Part shown: positions 39,360 through 49,277 of the stretch, in pieces
How the letters are laid out: the number at the start of each line of letters is the position of its first letter
Position numbering within the stretch: position 1 is the stretch's first letter
Assembly (NCBI GenBank): GCA_031258965.1
Contig: JAIRMC010000099.1
Location: 1-64,000 of the forward strand
DNA: 64,000 bases
Origin: Azoarcus sp.
Lineage (GTDB): Bacteria; Pseudomonadota; Gammaproteobacteria; Burkholderiales; Rhodocyclaceae
Direction: 5' to 3'
Position numbers and translations under genes: made by a program
The notes under the pieces: model-generated
What the model saw: only the letters and a program-made list of their open reading frames with translations
Told to the model about the DNA's origin: nothing
Database searches by the model: none

Positions 39360-41294
39360 CTATCTCTTTTTCTGGCGCTTTTCCCATGTCTTTGCATGCT
39401 TTCTACCCTTGGGCGCACCCGGATATTCGTCACGCGACGGTTTTTTGCGCGGCGGGAATGCCCGGTCGGACTCATGACCGCGATCAGCGTGGCGGCCGGG
39501 TTTGGTAAAGGGCCGTTCGTCGCGGCGCGGGCCGGATGAATGGAAGCGCCGCGCGGGCGGCGATTCGTTCTCGTCGGTCAGCCGCAGGCCGAGCGGGCGA
39601 TGGCGGACGAGGATGCGGGCGAGCGCGGCGAGCAGGTCGGCGGACAGGTCGGCGGGGAGTTCGACCGTGGAGAAATCGTCGAAAAGGTCGATCTGGCCGA
39701 TGAAGCGGCCTTCGATGCCGCCTTCGTTGGCGAGCGCGCCCACGATCTCCTTGGGGGTGATGCCGTGATCGCGGCCAAGCGCGATCCGGTAACGTCGTGG
39801 CTTGCTGTCGGCGAAAGCGCCACGGCGGGCGAGGATTTCCTCGCGGCCTGGGCGCGGCGCGCGTTCGCGTGGCGCGCCGGTGGTGAAGATTTCTTCGCGC
39901 GGCGGCCTGTCGTAACGCCGCGCCGGGGTTGGGGGTTCCTGCGAATCGTCTTCCCCGGTTCTCAGAGGCCGTTCGGCCTGGACGAGATAGGCCAGCGCGG
40001 CGGCAATCTCGCGGGCATCGAGATCGTTTTCTTCGACGATTTCGTCGATCACACCCGTGAAGAAATCCGGCGCCGCGTCGGGGTTGGCGAGCGTATCCAG
40101 CACTTTCCGCTTGAACTGGCTGATGCGCAGGGTGGAAACATCTTCGCGGGTGGGAAGTGCGATGGCTTCGATGGGCTGGCGGGTGGCCCGCTCGATGGTC
40201 TTCAGCATGCGGCGCTCGCGCGGCGCGACGAAAAGAATCGCTACGCCTTCGCGTCCGGCCCGCCCGGTGCGCCCGATGCGGTGGACGTAGGCTTCGGTGT
40301 CGTAGGGGATGTCGTAATTGATGACGTGGCTGACGCGCGGGACATCGATGCCGCGCGCGGCAACGTCGGTGGCAATCACGATGTCGAGCGCGCCGTTTTT
40401 CAGTTGCTCGATCACGCGCTCCCGCAAACCCTGCGTCATGTCGCCATTAAGGGCGGCGGCGGCATAGCCGCGTGCGGCAAGTTTGTTGGCCAGTTCTTCC
40501 GTGCCGATTTTCGTGCGCACGAAAACAATGGCGGCGTCGAGCCTTTCTTCGGCATCGAGGATGCGGGTAAGGGCGTCAAGTTTGTCGACGCCGCGCACCG
40601 TCCAGTAGCACTGGCGGATTTTCGCTACCGTCGAGGTGGCGGCGCGGATGCGGATTTCCTCGGGTTCGCGCAGATGACGATGGGCGACTTCGCGGATCGC
40701 GGCGGGCATGGTGGCCGAGAAAAGCGCGGTCTGGCGATTCTCCGGAGTGTGTTCGAGTATCCATTCGACGTCGTCGATGAATCCCATGCGCAGCATCTCG
40801 TCGCCTTCGTCGAGCACCAGGGTGGCGAGGGCGTCGAGTTTGAGGCTGCCGCGCTCGATGTGATCCATGATCCGCCCCGGCGTGCCGACGATGACGTGCG
40901 CACCGCGCGCGAGTTGGCGCAGTTGTATCACCATGCTTTGTCCGCCGTAGATTGGCAGGACGTGGAAATTCCGCAGACGATGGGCATATTTGGCGAAGGC
41001 TTCGGCGACCTGGAGCGCGAGTTCGCGGGTTGGGGTGAGCACCAGCGCTTGCGGGCGGGGCGAGGAGAGGTCGAGCCGCGCCAGGATCGGCAATGCGAAA
41101 GCGGCGGTTTTCCCTGTGCCGGTCTGCGCTTCGCCGAGCAGGTCCCGTCCGGCGAGCAGATGCGGAATACAAGCGGCCTGGATGGGGGAGGGGGTTTCGT
41201 AACCAACTTCGGCGAGCGTGGCGAGCAATTCAGCGGGCAGGCCCAGTTGCGCGAATGGGGATGATATAGCGGGGGAGGAGGAGGCTTCGGTCAT
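39360..41294 (-). CDS. DEAD-box ATP-dependent RNA helicase with DbpA-type C-terminal domain (DeaD/CsdA-like)
   Basis: AQTGTGKTAAFALPIL; VLDEGDEML (DEGD); HRIGRTGRAGREG; RYRIALGRDHGITPKEIVGALANEGGIEGRFIGQIDLFDDFSTVELP. Confidence 0.93.
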   Translation of the reverse strand: MTEASSSPAISSPFAQLGLPAELLATLAEVGYETPSPIQAACIPHLLAGRDLLGEAQTGTGKTAAFALPILARLDLSSPRPQALVLTPTRELALQVAEAFAKYAHRLRNFHVLPIYGGQSMVIQLRQLARGAHVIVGTPGRIMDHIERGSLKLDALATLVLDEGDEMLRMGFIDDVEWILEHTPENRQTALFSATMPAAIREVAHRHLREPEEIRIRAATSTVAKIRQCYWTVRGVDKLDALTRILDAEERLDAAIVFVRTKIGTEELANKLAARGYAAAALNGDMTQGLRERVIEQLKNGALDIVIATDVAARGIDVPRVSHVINYDIPYDTEAYVHRIGRTGRAGREGVAILFVAPRERRMLKTIERATRQPIEAIALPTREDVSTLRISQFKRKVLDTLANPDAAPDFFTGVIDEIVEENDLDAREIAAALAYLVQAERPLRTGEDDSQEPPTPARRYDRPPREEIFTTGAPRERAPRPGREEILARRGAFADSKPRRYRIALGRDHGITPKEIVGALANEGGIEGRFIGQIDLFDDFSTVELPADLSADLLAALARILVRHRPLGLRLTDENESPPARRFHSSGPRRDERPFTKPGRHADRGHESDRAFPPRKKPSRDEYPGAPKGRKHAKTWEKRQKKR

Positions 41295-41383
41295 GGTAAC
41301 GGGGCGCGCGCGAGGCGCGGGCAAGGCGGGAATATAAAGATAGAAAGCATTGGAAAAGCGCGCGGCGTTCAGCGTCCGCAAAA

Positions 41384-41415
41384 AACAAAACGCGACCCGG
41401 GGGCCGCGTTTTGTT
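41384..41415 (-). terminator. Rho-independent terminator of the csp gene
   Basis: AACAAAACGCG/CGCGTTTTGTT stem followed by a T run on the minus strand. Confidence 0.85.
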
Positions 41416-41430
41416 CAGGACTTGCGCTGG

Positions 41431-41640
41431 TTAGAGCGGACGGATGTTGGCCGCTTGCAAACCTTTGGGGCCGGATTTGACCTCGAATTCAACGCGCTGG
41501 TTTTCGGCAAGGCTTTTGAAGCCGCTGCCCTGGATTTCGCTGAAGTGGGCGAAAAGATCTTCGCCGCCTTGTTCCGGAGTGATGAAGCCGAAGCCCTTGG
41601 CATCGTTGAACCATTTGACGGTTCCGGTTTGAGTGCTCAT
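41431..41640 (-). CDS. Cold-shock protein
   Basis: [54 protein letters not shown]. Confidence 0.97.
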   Translation of the reverse strand: MSTQTGTVKWFNDAKGFGFITPEQGGEDLFAHFSEIQGSGFKSLAENQRVEFEVKSGPKGLQAANIRPL

Positions 41641-42029
41641 ATGTGTTCCTGCGAGAGATATCGGGTTGTATGGTTGGGCATGCGCCCAAGGAGCCAGCGC
41701 GATCAAGAAACGTATCGAGGGAATCCAACCAAACAGTTCGCGCACGAACACGGAGGTACCACAGGGACAACGCTTGAATCGACTGCCGCGCCACGATACA
41801 CGGTTTTTGAAGTTGTGGCGTCTTTTGGAGAGGGAAATTTGTTGTTTTTTTTCGTTGCGTGTGTAATTTCTCGCCACTGCGAAAAATAGGGCGCGTCTTG
41901 CCCGGCTGTCTGCATAAAGGCACGGCCGCCGCGCGACACGCGCCCGCGAACCTTCTGCCCCGGAAGCGCGTTGATGGAAAGGTGGACGCGGCGGTCTCGC
42001 GGAATGAGTGGCGCCATACCTGGTTCTTC

Positions 42030-44117
42030 TTACACAACATGCCAATAGCTGTCGGCAATATCCATGAACGATCCGCCAACGGTCGCCAAATCTGGAGACG
42101 GCGCGTAGCCCGCCAGTGCTTCGACCAGTTTTGCCACTTCCGCCGCGTCCAGCACGTAACCGCCTGCCTGGATATGCTCGATCTGGCGGCTGGGGGCGAG
42201 GAACCAGTCTGTCACCGTGATCTTGTCGTCCGTGCCCTGCACGCTGATTTCCAGGTTGCGGCCATTGACACCGGTCTGGGTAAACCAGAGATCGGCGTAG
42301 TCGATGCCCTCGAAGATCAGGGTATCGTTGCCCTGCGTGTCGAGCACGGTGTCCGCGCCGTCGCCCAAGGCGAAGTAGTAAGTGTCGTCGCCCTGGGTGT
42401 CGGTGAGGGTGTCGTTGCCCTTGCCGCCGCGCAGGATGTCGTTGCCCGCTTCGCCATAGAGCCTGTCGCCGCCCACGCCGCCGCGCAGCACATCGTTGTC
42501 ACGGCCCGCATATAGTATGTCGGCATCGTTGCCGCCATCGAGGATATCGTCGCCCTCGCCGCCACGCAACGCGTCGTTGCCCTCCAGTCCCAGGATGCGA
42601 TCCGCGCCCGCCGTACCGACCAGCGTGTCGTCAGTCATCGTGCCAGAGAGGACGTTGTAGGGCGACGCAACATCGAGCGTAAATTGCTGGCTTACCCATG
42701 CGCCAGATGGGTCGGTAGCCGTCACGGCCAGTGCGAGCGCGCCTGCATCGCCGATGTTCGGGGTACCGGAAAGGGTCAGGCTGGCGGTCTCGAACATCAG
42801 CCATGTCGGCAACGGGTTGCCGTCGGCGAGAATGATGCTGTAAGTGAGCGCATCCCCGTCGGAGTCCGAGAACAACCCCGCCGGGAGCGTCCAGGCAAAG
42901 GCTTCAGTTTCGGTTGCCGTTTGGAGAGGAATCGTGCCGCTTGCTGTAGGCGCATGGTTGATTGCAGCAATGTCCAGGCCAAAGTCCATCCTGCCTGATG
43001 CGCCGTCCGGGTCGGTCGCAAGAATGCGCAATTTCAAGGCGCCTCTGTCACCATCGGCGGGCGTACCGGAAAGCGTGCCCGTTTCGGCATCGAACGTGAG
43101 CCATTCCGGTAGTGGATTGCCGTTGATCTGAACGACGGTGATGGTCAAGGCATCGCCATCGTCATCCACGAACAGACCTGCCGGTATCGTGTAGGTGAAA
43201 AACCCGGTTTCGGTGATCGTTTGATCCGGCGCCACCCAGCTTGCTTTCGGCGCGTGATTCACCGGCGCGATGTCGAGCTTCCAAGCCAGCATGGCGCTCT
43301 CCCCGTAGGTATCCGTGGCCATGACGCGCAGGTCGAGGCTGCCTTCGTCGCCATCGATGGGCGTACCGCTCAGGTTGCGGTTGTCGGGATTGAACGTCAG
43401 CCAGTTCGGCAGGGGATCGCCATTGACCTGAGTGACGGTGTAGGTGAGCGCGTCACCATCCTCATCCGCGAACAGGTTCGCGGGGAGCGTCCAACTATAA
43501 GGCTCCGTCTCCGTAACGGTTTGATTTTCGAGCGTGCCGCTTGCCGTCGGCGCATGATTGATCGGTGGGGTCTGGGGAAGCGACAAGCCAAGGATGCTGT
43601 TGGCAAAGTCTTTCACGACGATCATGCCGGGATTCGGAACATGATCTGTCAAGGTCTGGATCGTCAGATCGGCGCCTTTCAGGGAAAGCAGAATCGAACC
43701 GTCACTGCTCTCCCACGTATCGTTGGGTCTGCTCACCCAACTCAGGGTGTCCAACTGTACGCCGTCGAGCACGATACGGTCTTGTGCGCTGGCATCCGCG
43801 ATAGTGCTGTGCGTGCTTTCGTCTTGCAAATCGGCCTTGGCGAATTGGAACGTGTCCGTTCCCGCGCCGCCTTCAAGAATGTCGCGCCCGATGCTGCCGT
43901 GGAAGACATCGTTATTCGCGCCGTAATGTGTTTCGATGCGGTCGTTGCCGCCTCCGCCTTCGATGGTGACGTTGCCGTGCAGGAGCACAGTATCGCGGTC
44001 GTCCACGAGCACGATATCGTCGTCCCGGATGGGGTCGTCGCCCTCGCCGCCGGTGAGCGGTTCTGGGCGAAATCGCCATTGGAACGAAGCCGCAACCCAG
44101 ATCGCGTGAATGCCCAA
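42030..44117 (-). CDS. Cadherin-like (He_PIG) repeat and RTX calcium-binding repeat protein; N-terminus possibly truncated
   Basis: Three 'NHAPxA...PxGLFxDxDGDALTY...GTPxxGDxGxLxLxVxATD' repeats; RTX nonapeptides [42 protein letters not shown]. Confidence 0.88.
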   Translation of the reverse strand: MGIHAIWVAASFQWRFRPEPLTGGEGDDPIRDDDIVLVDDRDTVLLHGNVTIEGGGGNDRIETHYGANNDVFHGSIGRDILEGGAGTDTFQFAKADLQDESTHSTIADASAQDRIVLDGVQLDTLSWVSRPNDTWESSDGSILLSLKGADLTIQTLTDHVPNPGMIVVKDFANSILGLSLPQTPPINHAPTASGTLENQTVTETEPYSWTLPANLFADEDGDALTYTVTQVNGDPLPNWLTFNPDNRNLSGTPIDGDEGSLDLRVMATDTYGESAMLAWKLDIAPVNHAPKASWVAPDQTITETGFFTYTIPAGLFVDDDGDALTITVVQINGNPLPEWLTFDAETGTLSGTPADGDRGALKLRILATDPDGASGRMDFGLDIAAINHAPTASGTIPLQTATETEAFAWTLPAGLFSDSDGDALTYSIILADGNPLPTWLMFETASLTLSGTPNIGDAGALALAVTATDPSGAWVSQQFTLDVASPYNVLSGTMTDDTLVGTAGADRILGLEGNDALRGGEGDDILDGGNDADILYAGRDNDVLRGGVGGDRLYGEAGNDILRGGKGNDTLTDTQGDDTYYFALGDGADTVLDTQGNDTLIFEGIDYADLWFTQTGVNGRNLEISVQGTDDKITVTDWFLAPSRQIEHIQAGGYVLDAAEVAKLVEALAGYAPSPDLATVGGSFMDIADSYWHVV

Positions 44118-44504
44118 AAGCCGACGATGCCGAAACCCCGCCCCGCTTCAAGTTTTTACTTGGCGACCGTGGGAAATCCCGGCCCGGACGATAGTCAGGC
44201 GCGTACCGGGCAGCTCGCGGCGGGATTGCCGCCCGTCATTCGCCCGATTTCGCGATGATCGGCGACGGCGCGCCGTAGAGATTGGCGTCGCTGGAAATCC
44301 GCGGGTTTCTTTTCAAGGGGCATGACGGATTGCACGAATCCGTCATTTTTTTCATTCACCGGCATACCATAAAGTATATGCTGAAGAACCTGTTCGCATG
44401 GCCGCGGAAGCTTTCGGAATCCTGCCGTTATCGTCTTCATGGGCGCGGTGGAACAGGGTTTCCCGGCAGGATTCGTTTCGTTATTCATCATGAGGGAGAA
44501 GATC

Positions 44505-44927
44505 ATGAAACTCTATGTAGCCTTCGTTTCCGGATTGCTGGCCCTGGCCGCGACGTATACGCCACTGGCGCTGGCGGACGTTCCAGGTGGAAGTTATCGG
44601 CAGACATGTTCCAGCATCCGGCAGGAAGGGGAAAACCTCACCGCCACCTGCAAGCGGTTCGATGGCAGCAGCAAGACTTCCACGCTGGCGTTTGCTACGT
44701 CCTGCGTGGGCAATATAAGCAACGTCGATGGAAATCTCGCCTGCACGGGGCCGGTCGGCTCCTTCGCCAGGACGTGCAGAAACACCCGGGTCGAGGGCGA
44801 TACCGTCTATTCGACCTGCCAGAGAAAGGATGGTAGTTGGAAAGAAACGAGAAGCACATTCAGCGGTTTTCAGCACCCGCTTACGAACTGCGACGGGGAT
44901 CTGGTAGATGATCCAGTGTGCAAATAA
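44505..44927 (+). CDS. Secreted CVNH (cyanovirin-N homology) domain protein
   Basis: Signal peptide MKLYVAFVSGLLALAATYTPLALA; 'PGGSYRQTCSSIRQEGENLTATCKRFDGSSKTSTL...CVGNISNVDGNLACTGPVGSFARTCRNTRVEGDTVYSTCQRKDGSW'. Confidence 0.85.
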   Translation: MKLYVAFVSGLLALAATYTPLALADVPGGSYRQTCSSIRQEGENLTATCKRFDGSSKTSTLAFATSCVGNISNVDGNLACTGPVGSFARTCRNTRVEGDTVYSTCQRKDGSWKETRSTFSGFQHPLTNCDGDLVDDPVCK

Positions 44928-45286
44928 GCGCGTATCTTCGGCTTCTTCATCCTGAAACGCAGCCGCTTCGCGGCAGGACTCGCCTTCCCCGCCAGGGAAG
45001 CGGGTTTCGCGCCGCGAGGCGGGTTCTGCCCGGCGCGCCGGCCTGGTTCTGTTCATCGTGGCCGTTACGGCAACGAACGAACGGTCTGGGACTTCGCCTC
45101 CCATCCGGCTTTTTCGATCAGGCAATATCGGCCTTGCACAGTGGCCCGCCCCCGCTCGGGCTGGACGGATTTCCGCCGCGACTTTGGGCGCTGTTCCGAT
45201 ACCTGCGTGGCTTGTGCATCAACTTTGGACAGGTGAGGATAGGACTCCCTGTACTGGACTGCTATACAAGGGGAATCTTCGCTTGA

Positions 45287-45359
45287 CGTCATTGCGAAGC
45301 GCATGGCGCCATGGTGCGACATATGGCTTATGGATTGCCGCGCCTTGCTCGCAATGACG
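45287..45359. repeat. Dispersed CGTCATTGCGA repeat, copy 7 (both arms)
   Basis: cgtcattgcgaagcgcatggcgcc...tggattgccgcgccttgctcgcaatgacg. Confidence 0.85.
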
Positions 45360-45494
45360 AGGGCTTGAGGCGTTGCGTCAAGGATTTTGGGCATTGCGAT
45401 GCCCTCCATGGCCGTCCGTGGCGCGAACATCTTCCGAAAGGGCGCTGATGGAAAGGCGTTGACAAAACGTAACGATATAACTAAGATCGTCGAA

Positions 45495-45806
45495 ATGAAG
45501 CCCGGCTACACCCGCACCATCCCCGCCGAGTGGCGTCCCATGGCCCGCGTTTTCACGGCCTTGGGCGACGAACACCGTCAACGCATCCTGATGCTCTTCG
45601 ACAAGGGGGAGCGTCTCAATGTGGGCCAGATCGCGGCGGTATCGACGCTGACGCGCTCCACGGTGTCGCACCATCTGAAAATCCTGCGCGAAGCGGATGT
45701 GCTGCACTCGGAGAAGATCGGCAAGGAAGTCTGGTATTGGATCAACAGCCGCTGGCTGGAAAACGTTCTCGGCAATGTGCTCGACTACGTGCGCAACCAT
45801 TGCTGA
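45495..45806 (+). CDS. ArsR-family HTH transcriptional regulator
   Basis: FTALGDEHRQRILMLFDKGERLNVGQIAAVSTLTRSTVSHHLKILREADVLHSEKIGKEVWYWIN. Confidence 0.92.
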   Translation: MKPGYTRTIPAEWRPMARVFTALGDEHRQRILMLFDKGERLNVGQIAAVSTLTRSTVSHHLKILREADVLHSEKIGKEVWYWINSRWLENVLGNVLDYVRNHC

Positions 45807-45833
45807 TTTTTTTAACCAAACGCAACGAAGATC

Positions 45834-48032
45834 ATGAACATGATAAACAAAAGTGCTTTCAAGGCCGCCGTGCGCGGTTTCCTTGGCGTCTTGCTGCGCG
45901 CCCTGGCGCGGCTCTTTTTCCGCGTGCGGGTGGACGGGGTGGAGGAAGCCCTGGCCGCCAATGCCGGAGAGGGCCGCCGCCTGCTGGTGGTCGCCAACCA
46001 CGAGTCTTTCCTGGACGGGATGCTCCTGGGGCTTTTCCTGCCGATCAGGGACATGGTGTTCATGGTGCATACCGAAGCGATAAAGAATATCTGGCTGCGG
46101 ATCGGGCTTGGACTGCTGGCCGATTACCTGTCGGTTGATCCTTCCAATCCGATGGCAGTGAAGCAGGTTATTCGTCTGCTGGCGTCGGGGCGGCCTGTGG
46201 CGATTTTCCCGGAAGGGCGGATCACGCTGACCGGCAGCCTGATGAAAGTCTATGAAGGGCCTGCATTCGTAGCAGCCAAAACCGGCGCGACGGTTTTGCC
46301 GGTGCGCATCGACGGGCCGTTGCGCAGCTATTTTTCGCGGATGCGCGGGCAACGGCGCAAGGTGTTCCCGCGCGTAACCTTGACGGTGCTGCCAGCCACC
46401 AGGCTGCCGATGCCGGAAGCGCCGAACGCCAGGATGCGGCATTACAAGTCGGGTGAGGCGATGCGCCGGCTGATGCAGGAGATGGCGCTGGCGAAGCGGC
46501 ACCAGAACACGCTGTATGGCGTTTTGTGTGACGCCGTCGCGCGGCACGGGCGCGACCGCCGCGTCGTCGAGGACATCCGGCAGGTGGAATATACCTACCA
46601 GGATTTGCTGAAGATGGCCCTCATGCTCGGACGGTTGGCCGGGCGGCTGACCACGCGCGGCGAGAGGGTGGGACTGCTTCTGCCCAACATGGCTCCGACG
46701 CTCGGACTGTTTCTCGGCCTGACGGCACTGAAGCGCGTGCCCGCGATGCTCAACTATACGGCGGGCGTCGATGGAATGCAGACGGCGTGCACGGCGGCTT
46801 GCATCCGTACCCTCATTACCTCGCGCGCCTTTGTCGAGCAAGCCAGGCTTGCCGGCAAGCTCGCGGCCTTGCAGGGCCTGGAGCGCATTGTGTACCTTGA
46901 GGACTTGCGCGGGCAGGCGCGCTTTTTCGATAAGCTGTGGTTGATGTGTTGGGCGCTGTGGTTTCCGCGCCAGGTCGAAGTCGAGGCCACGCCGGAGGAT
47001 GCGGCGGTGGCGCTCTTTACTTCCGGCTCCGAGGGCAAACCCAAGGGCGTGGTGCTCTCGCATCGCGCGATTCTTGCCAATATCATGCAGATTCGCGCCA
47101 TCATCGATTTCACCTGCGACGACCGCGTGCTGAATGTCCTGCCCATTTTCCATTCCTTCGGCCTGACGGCGGGAACGTTGCTGCCGGTGCTGACCGGGGC
47201 GAGCCTTTTCCTTTATCCTTCGCCGCTGCATTATCGCGTCATTCCCGAACTCGCCTACGACCGTGGCTGCACGGTCATGTTCGGCACCAGCACGTTCCTT
47301 GGAAATTACGCGCGTTTTGCGCATCCTTATGATTTCTATCGTTTGCGTTACGTCGTCTCCGGAGCGGAAAAACTCTCCAGCGCGGTGCGCGAGCAGTGGT
47401 TCGAGAAATTCGGCATCCGCATCCTGGAAGGTTATGGCGCGACCGAAACCGCGCCGGTGATCGCCGTGAATACGCCTATGGCGTATCGCGGCGGCACGGT
47501 CGGGCAGTTCCTCCCTGGCCTGGAATATCGGCTGCAAGCCACGCCGGGCATCGAGCGGGGCGGCGTCCTGCATGTGCGCGGCCCCAATGTGATGAGCGGC
47601 TATCTGAGAGCGGATCGTCCCGGCGAGTTGCAAGCGCCGTCCTCGGAATTGGGCGAGGGCTGGTACGAAACCGGCGACATCGTCGATGTCGATGACGACG
47701 GCTTCGTGCGCATCGTCGGGCGGCTCAAGCGTTTCGCCAAGGTGGCGGGGGAAATGGTGAGTCTCGAAGCCGTGGAAAAAATGGCGTCGATGGCTTCTCC
47801 CGGCGCGCAGCATGCCGTCTCCAGCCGGCCCGACGAGGATAAGGGCGAGGCGCTCGTGCTTTTTACCACCGACGCCGGTCTTGGACGTGCCGCCCTGCAA
47901 AAGGCGGCGCGGGAATCGGGTATGCCTGAACTGTCGGTGCCGCGCAGGATCGTGCGCGTGGAGGCCCTGCCGCTGCTCGGTACGGGCAAGACCGATTACG
48001 TAACCTTGAAGCAGATGGCCGAAGCGGCCTGA
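45834..48032 (+). CDS. Fused acyltransferase / acyl-AMP ligase (Aas-like phospholipid remodelling enzyme)
   Basis: N-term PlsC-like 'VANHESFLDGMLLGLF', 'FPEGRIT'; C-term ANL 'ALFTSGSEGKPKGVVLSHRAIL', 'EGYGATETAPVIAVN', 'YETGDIVDVDDDGFVRIVGRLKRFAK'. Confidence 0.9.
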   Translation: MNMINKSAFKAAVRGFLGVLLRALARLFFRVRVDGVEEALAANAGEGRRLLVVANHESFLDGMLLGLFLPIRDMVFMVHTEAIKNIWLRIGLGLLADYLSVDPSNPMAVKQVIRLLASGRPVAIFPEGRITLTGSLMKVYEGPAFVAAKTGATVLPVRIDGPLRSYFSRMRGQRRKVFPRVTLTVLPATRLPMPEAPNARMRHYKSGEAMRRLMQEMALAKRHQNTLYGVLCDAVARHGRDRRVVEDIRQVEYTYQDLLKMALMLGRLAGRLTTRGERVGLLLPNMAPTLGLFLGLTALKRVPAMLNYTAGVDGMQTACTAACIRTLITSRAFVEQARLAGKLAALQGLERIVYLEDLRGQARFFDKLWLMCWALWFPRQVEVEATPEDAAVALFTSGSEGKPKGVVLSHRAILANIMQIRAIIDFTCDDRVLNVLPIFHSFGLTAGTLLPVLTGASLFLYPSPLHYRVIPELAYDRGCTVMFGTSTFLGNYARFAHPYDFYRLRYVVSGAEKLSSAVREQWFEKFGIRILEGYGATETAPVIAVNTPMAYRGGTVGQFLPGLEYRLQATPGIERGGVLHVRGPNVMSGYLRADRPGELQAPSSELGEGWYETGDIVDVDDDGFVRIVGRLKRFAKVAGEMVSLEAVEKMASMASPGAQHAVSSRPDEDKGEALVLFTTDAGLGRAALQKAARESGMPELSVPRRIVRVEALPLLGTGKTDYVTLKQMAEAA

Positions 48033-48050
48033 ATGCCGGGAGAATAAACG

Positions 48051-49277
48051 TTGAAAATGAAATTTTCCCGCCGCCGTTTTCTCGGCGCGGCAGGGCTGTT
48101 GGCGGCCACGGCGGGGTGCCGCGCGCACAAGCCTTTTCTCGTCAACCCCTGCCGCGACCCCGCATTCGACGGCCTGGCGGAGAGCATGTGGCTTGCCCGC
48201 GTCTGGGAAGGACTTGATCCCGCGCGGGTGTGGGATTGCCACGTCCATCTGGCGGGCATCGGTGACAGCGGCAGCGGCCTGGTGGTTGGAGATCGTCTTT
48301 TGAGGTTGTGGCATCCGGTGCTCTACAGCCAGCGCCTGTTTTATCTGAATGCGGGTTGCGTATCGAGCATGCCCGGTACGGTGGATGAAAACTACGTGAG
48401 GCGGCTGGCCCTGCTCTTGCGGAACATGTCCTCCGGCGTCAAGGCGCTAATCTTTGCCTTTGACTGGTATCACGATGATGGCGGGCTGCCAGTGCCGGAC
48501 AGAAGTACCTTCCATGTCCCCGACGATTACGCCCGGCGGATGGCGGCGGCATGGCCAGGGGTATTCGAGTGGGCCGCCTCCATCCACCCTTACCGTCCCG
48601 ACGCGGTCGACCGGCTCGAAGCCGCCGCCGCACAGGGCGCAAAAGCGGTGAAATGGCTGCCCGCGGCGCAGAACATCGACCCCGCGTCGAAACGTTGCGA
48701 CGCCTTTTTCAGCGCGCTTGCCCGCCTGCGTTTGCCGCTCATCAGCCATTGCGGCGCGGAAAAGGCGGCCCAAGGCGCAAGCATGGAGCACTTTGGCAAT
48801 CCATTGAAACTGCGCCGGGCGCTGGACGCTGGCGTGCGGGTGGTCGTGGCGCATTGCGCGAGCGTGGGCAAGGATGAGGATCTGGACGCGCCGGGAAAAG
48901 AACGGACGAGTTTCGAGCTTTTTGCCCGCCTCATGGAGCGGCCCGAATGGAAAGAGCACCTGTACGGCGATATCTCTGCCATTGTGCTGCGCAATCGCAA
49001 ACCCGGAATCATCCGGACGCTGCTTGAACGCGAAGATTGGCATGGCCGCCTGCTCAACGGCTCCGATTATCCGCTGCCGGGCATTCTGCCGTTGATTTCG
49101 CCCGCCGCGCTGGCCGCAGACGGCCTTTTGCCGAAAGAAGCCGTCGCCGATCTGGAAACCCTGCGCGAACACAATCCCCTTTATTTCGACCTGGCACTAA
49201 AACGAAACCTGCGTTGGCAAGGCAAATCCTTTCCCGCCGGGGTTTTCGAGACCCGCGCTTTTTTCGAGGCCGTTTAA
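48051..49277 (+). CDS. Tat-exported/lipoprotein-like amidohydrolase family protein
   Basis: MKFSRRRFLGAAGLLAATAGC (twin-arginine plus Cys); WDCHVHLAGIGDSGSG; LISHCGAEKAAQGA; LLNGSDYPLPG. Confidence 0.82.
   Translation: MKMKFSRRRFLGAAGLLAATAGCRAHKPFLVNPCRDPAFDGLAESMWLARVWEGLDPARVWDCHVHLAGIGDSGSGLVVGDRLLRLWHPVLYSQRLFYLNAGCVSSMPGTVDENYVRRLALLLRNMSSGVKALIFAFDWYHDDGGLPVPDRSTFHVPDDYARRMAAAWPGVFEWAASIHPYRPDAVDRLEAAAAQGAKAVKWLPAAQNIDPASKRCDAFFSALARLRLPLISHCGAEKAAQGASMEHFGNPLKLRRALDAGVRVVVAHCASVGKDEDLDAPGKERTSFELFARLMERPEWKEHLYGDISAIVLRNRKPGIIRTLLEREDWHGRLLNGSDYPLPGILPLISPAALAADGLLPKEAVADLETLREHNPLYFDLALKRNLRWQGKSFPAGVFETRAFFEAV

Noticed and set aside
45378-48314. 978-aa minus-strand ORF opposite the acyltransferase/ligase gene
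   Set aside because: Antisense to a strongly supported CDS; no recognisable motifs; typical high-GC antisense frame.
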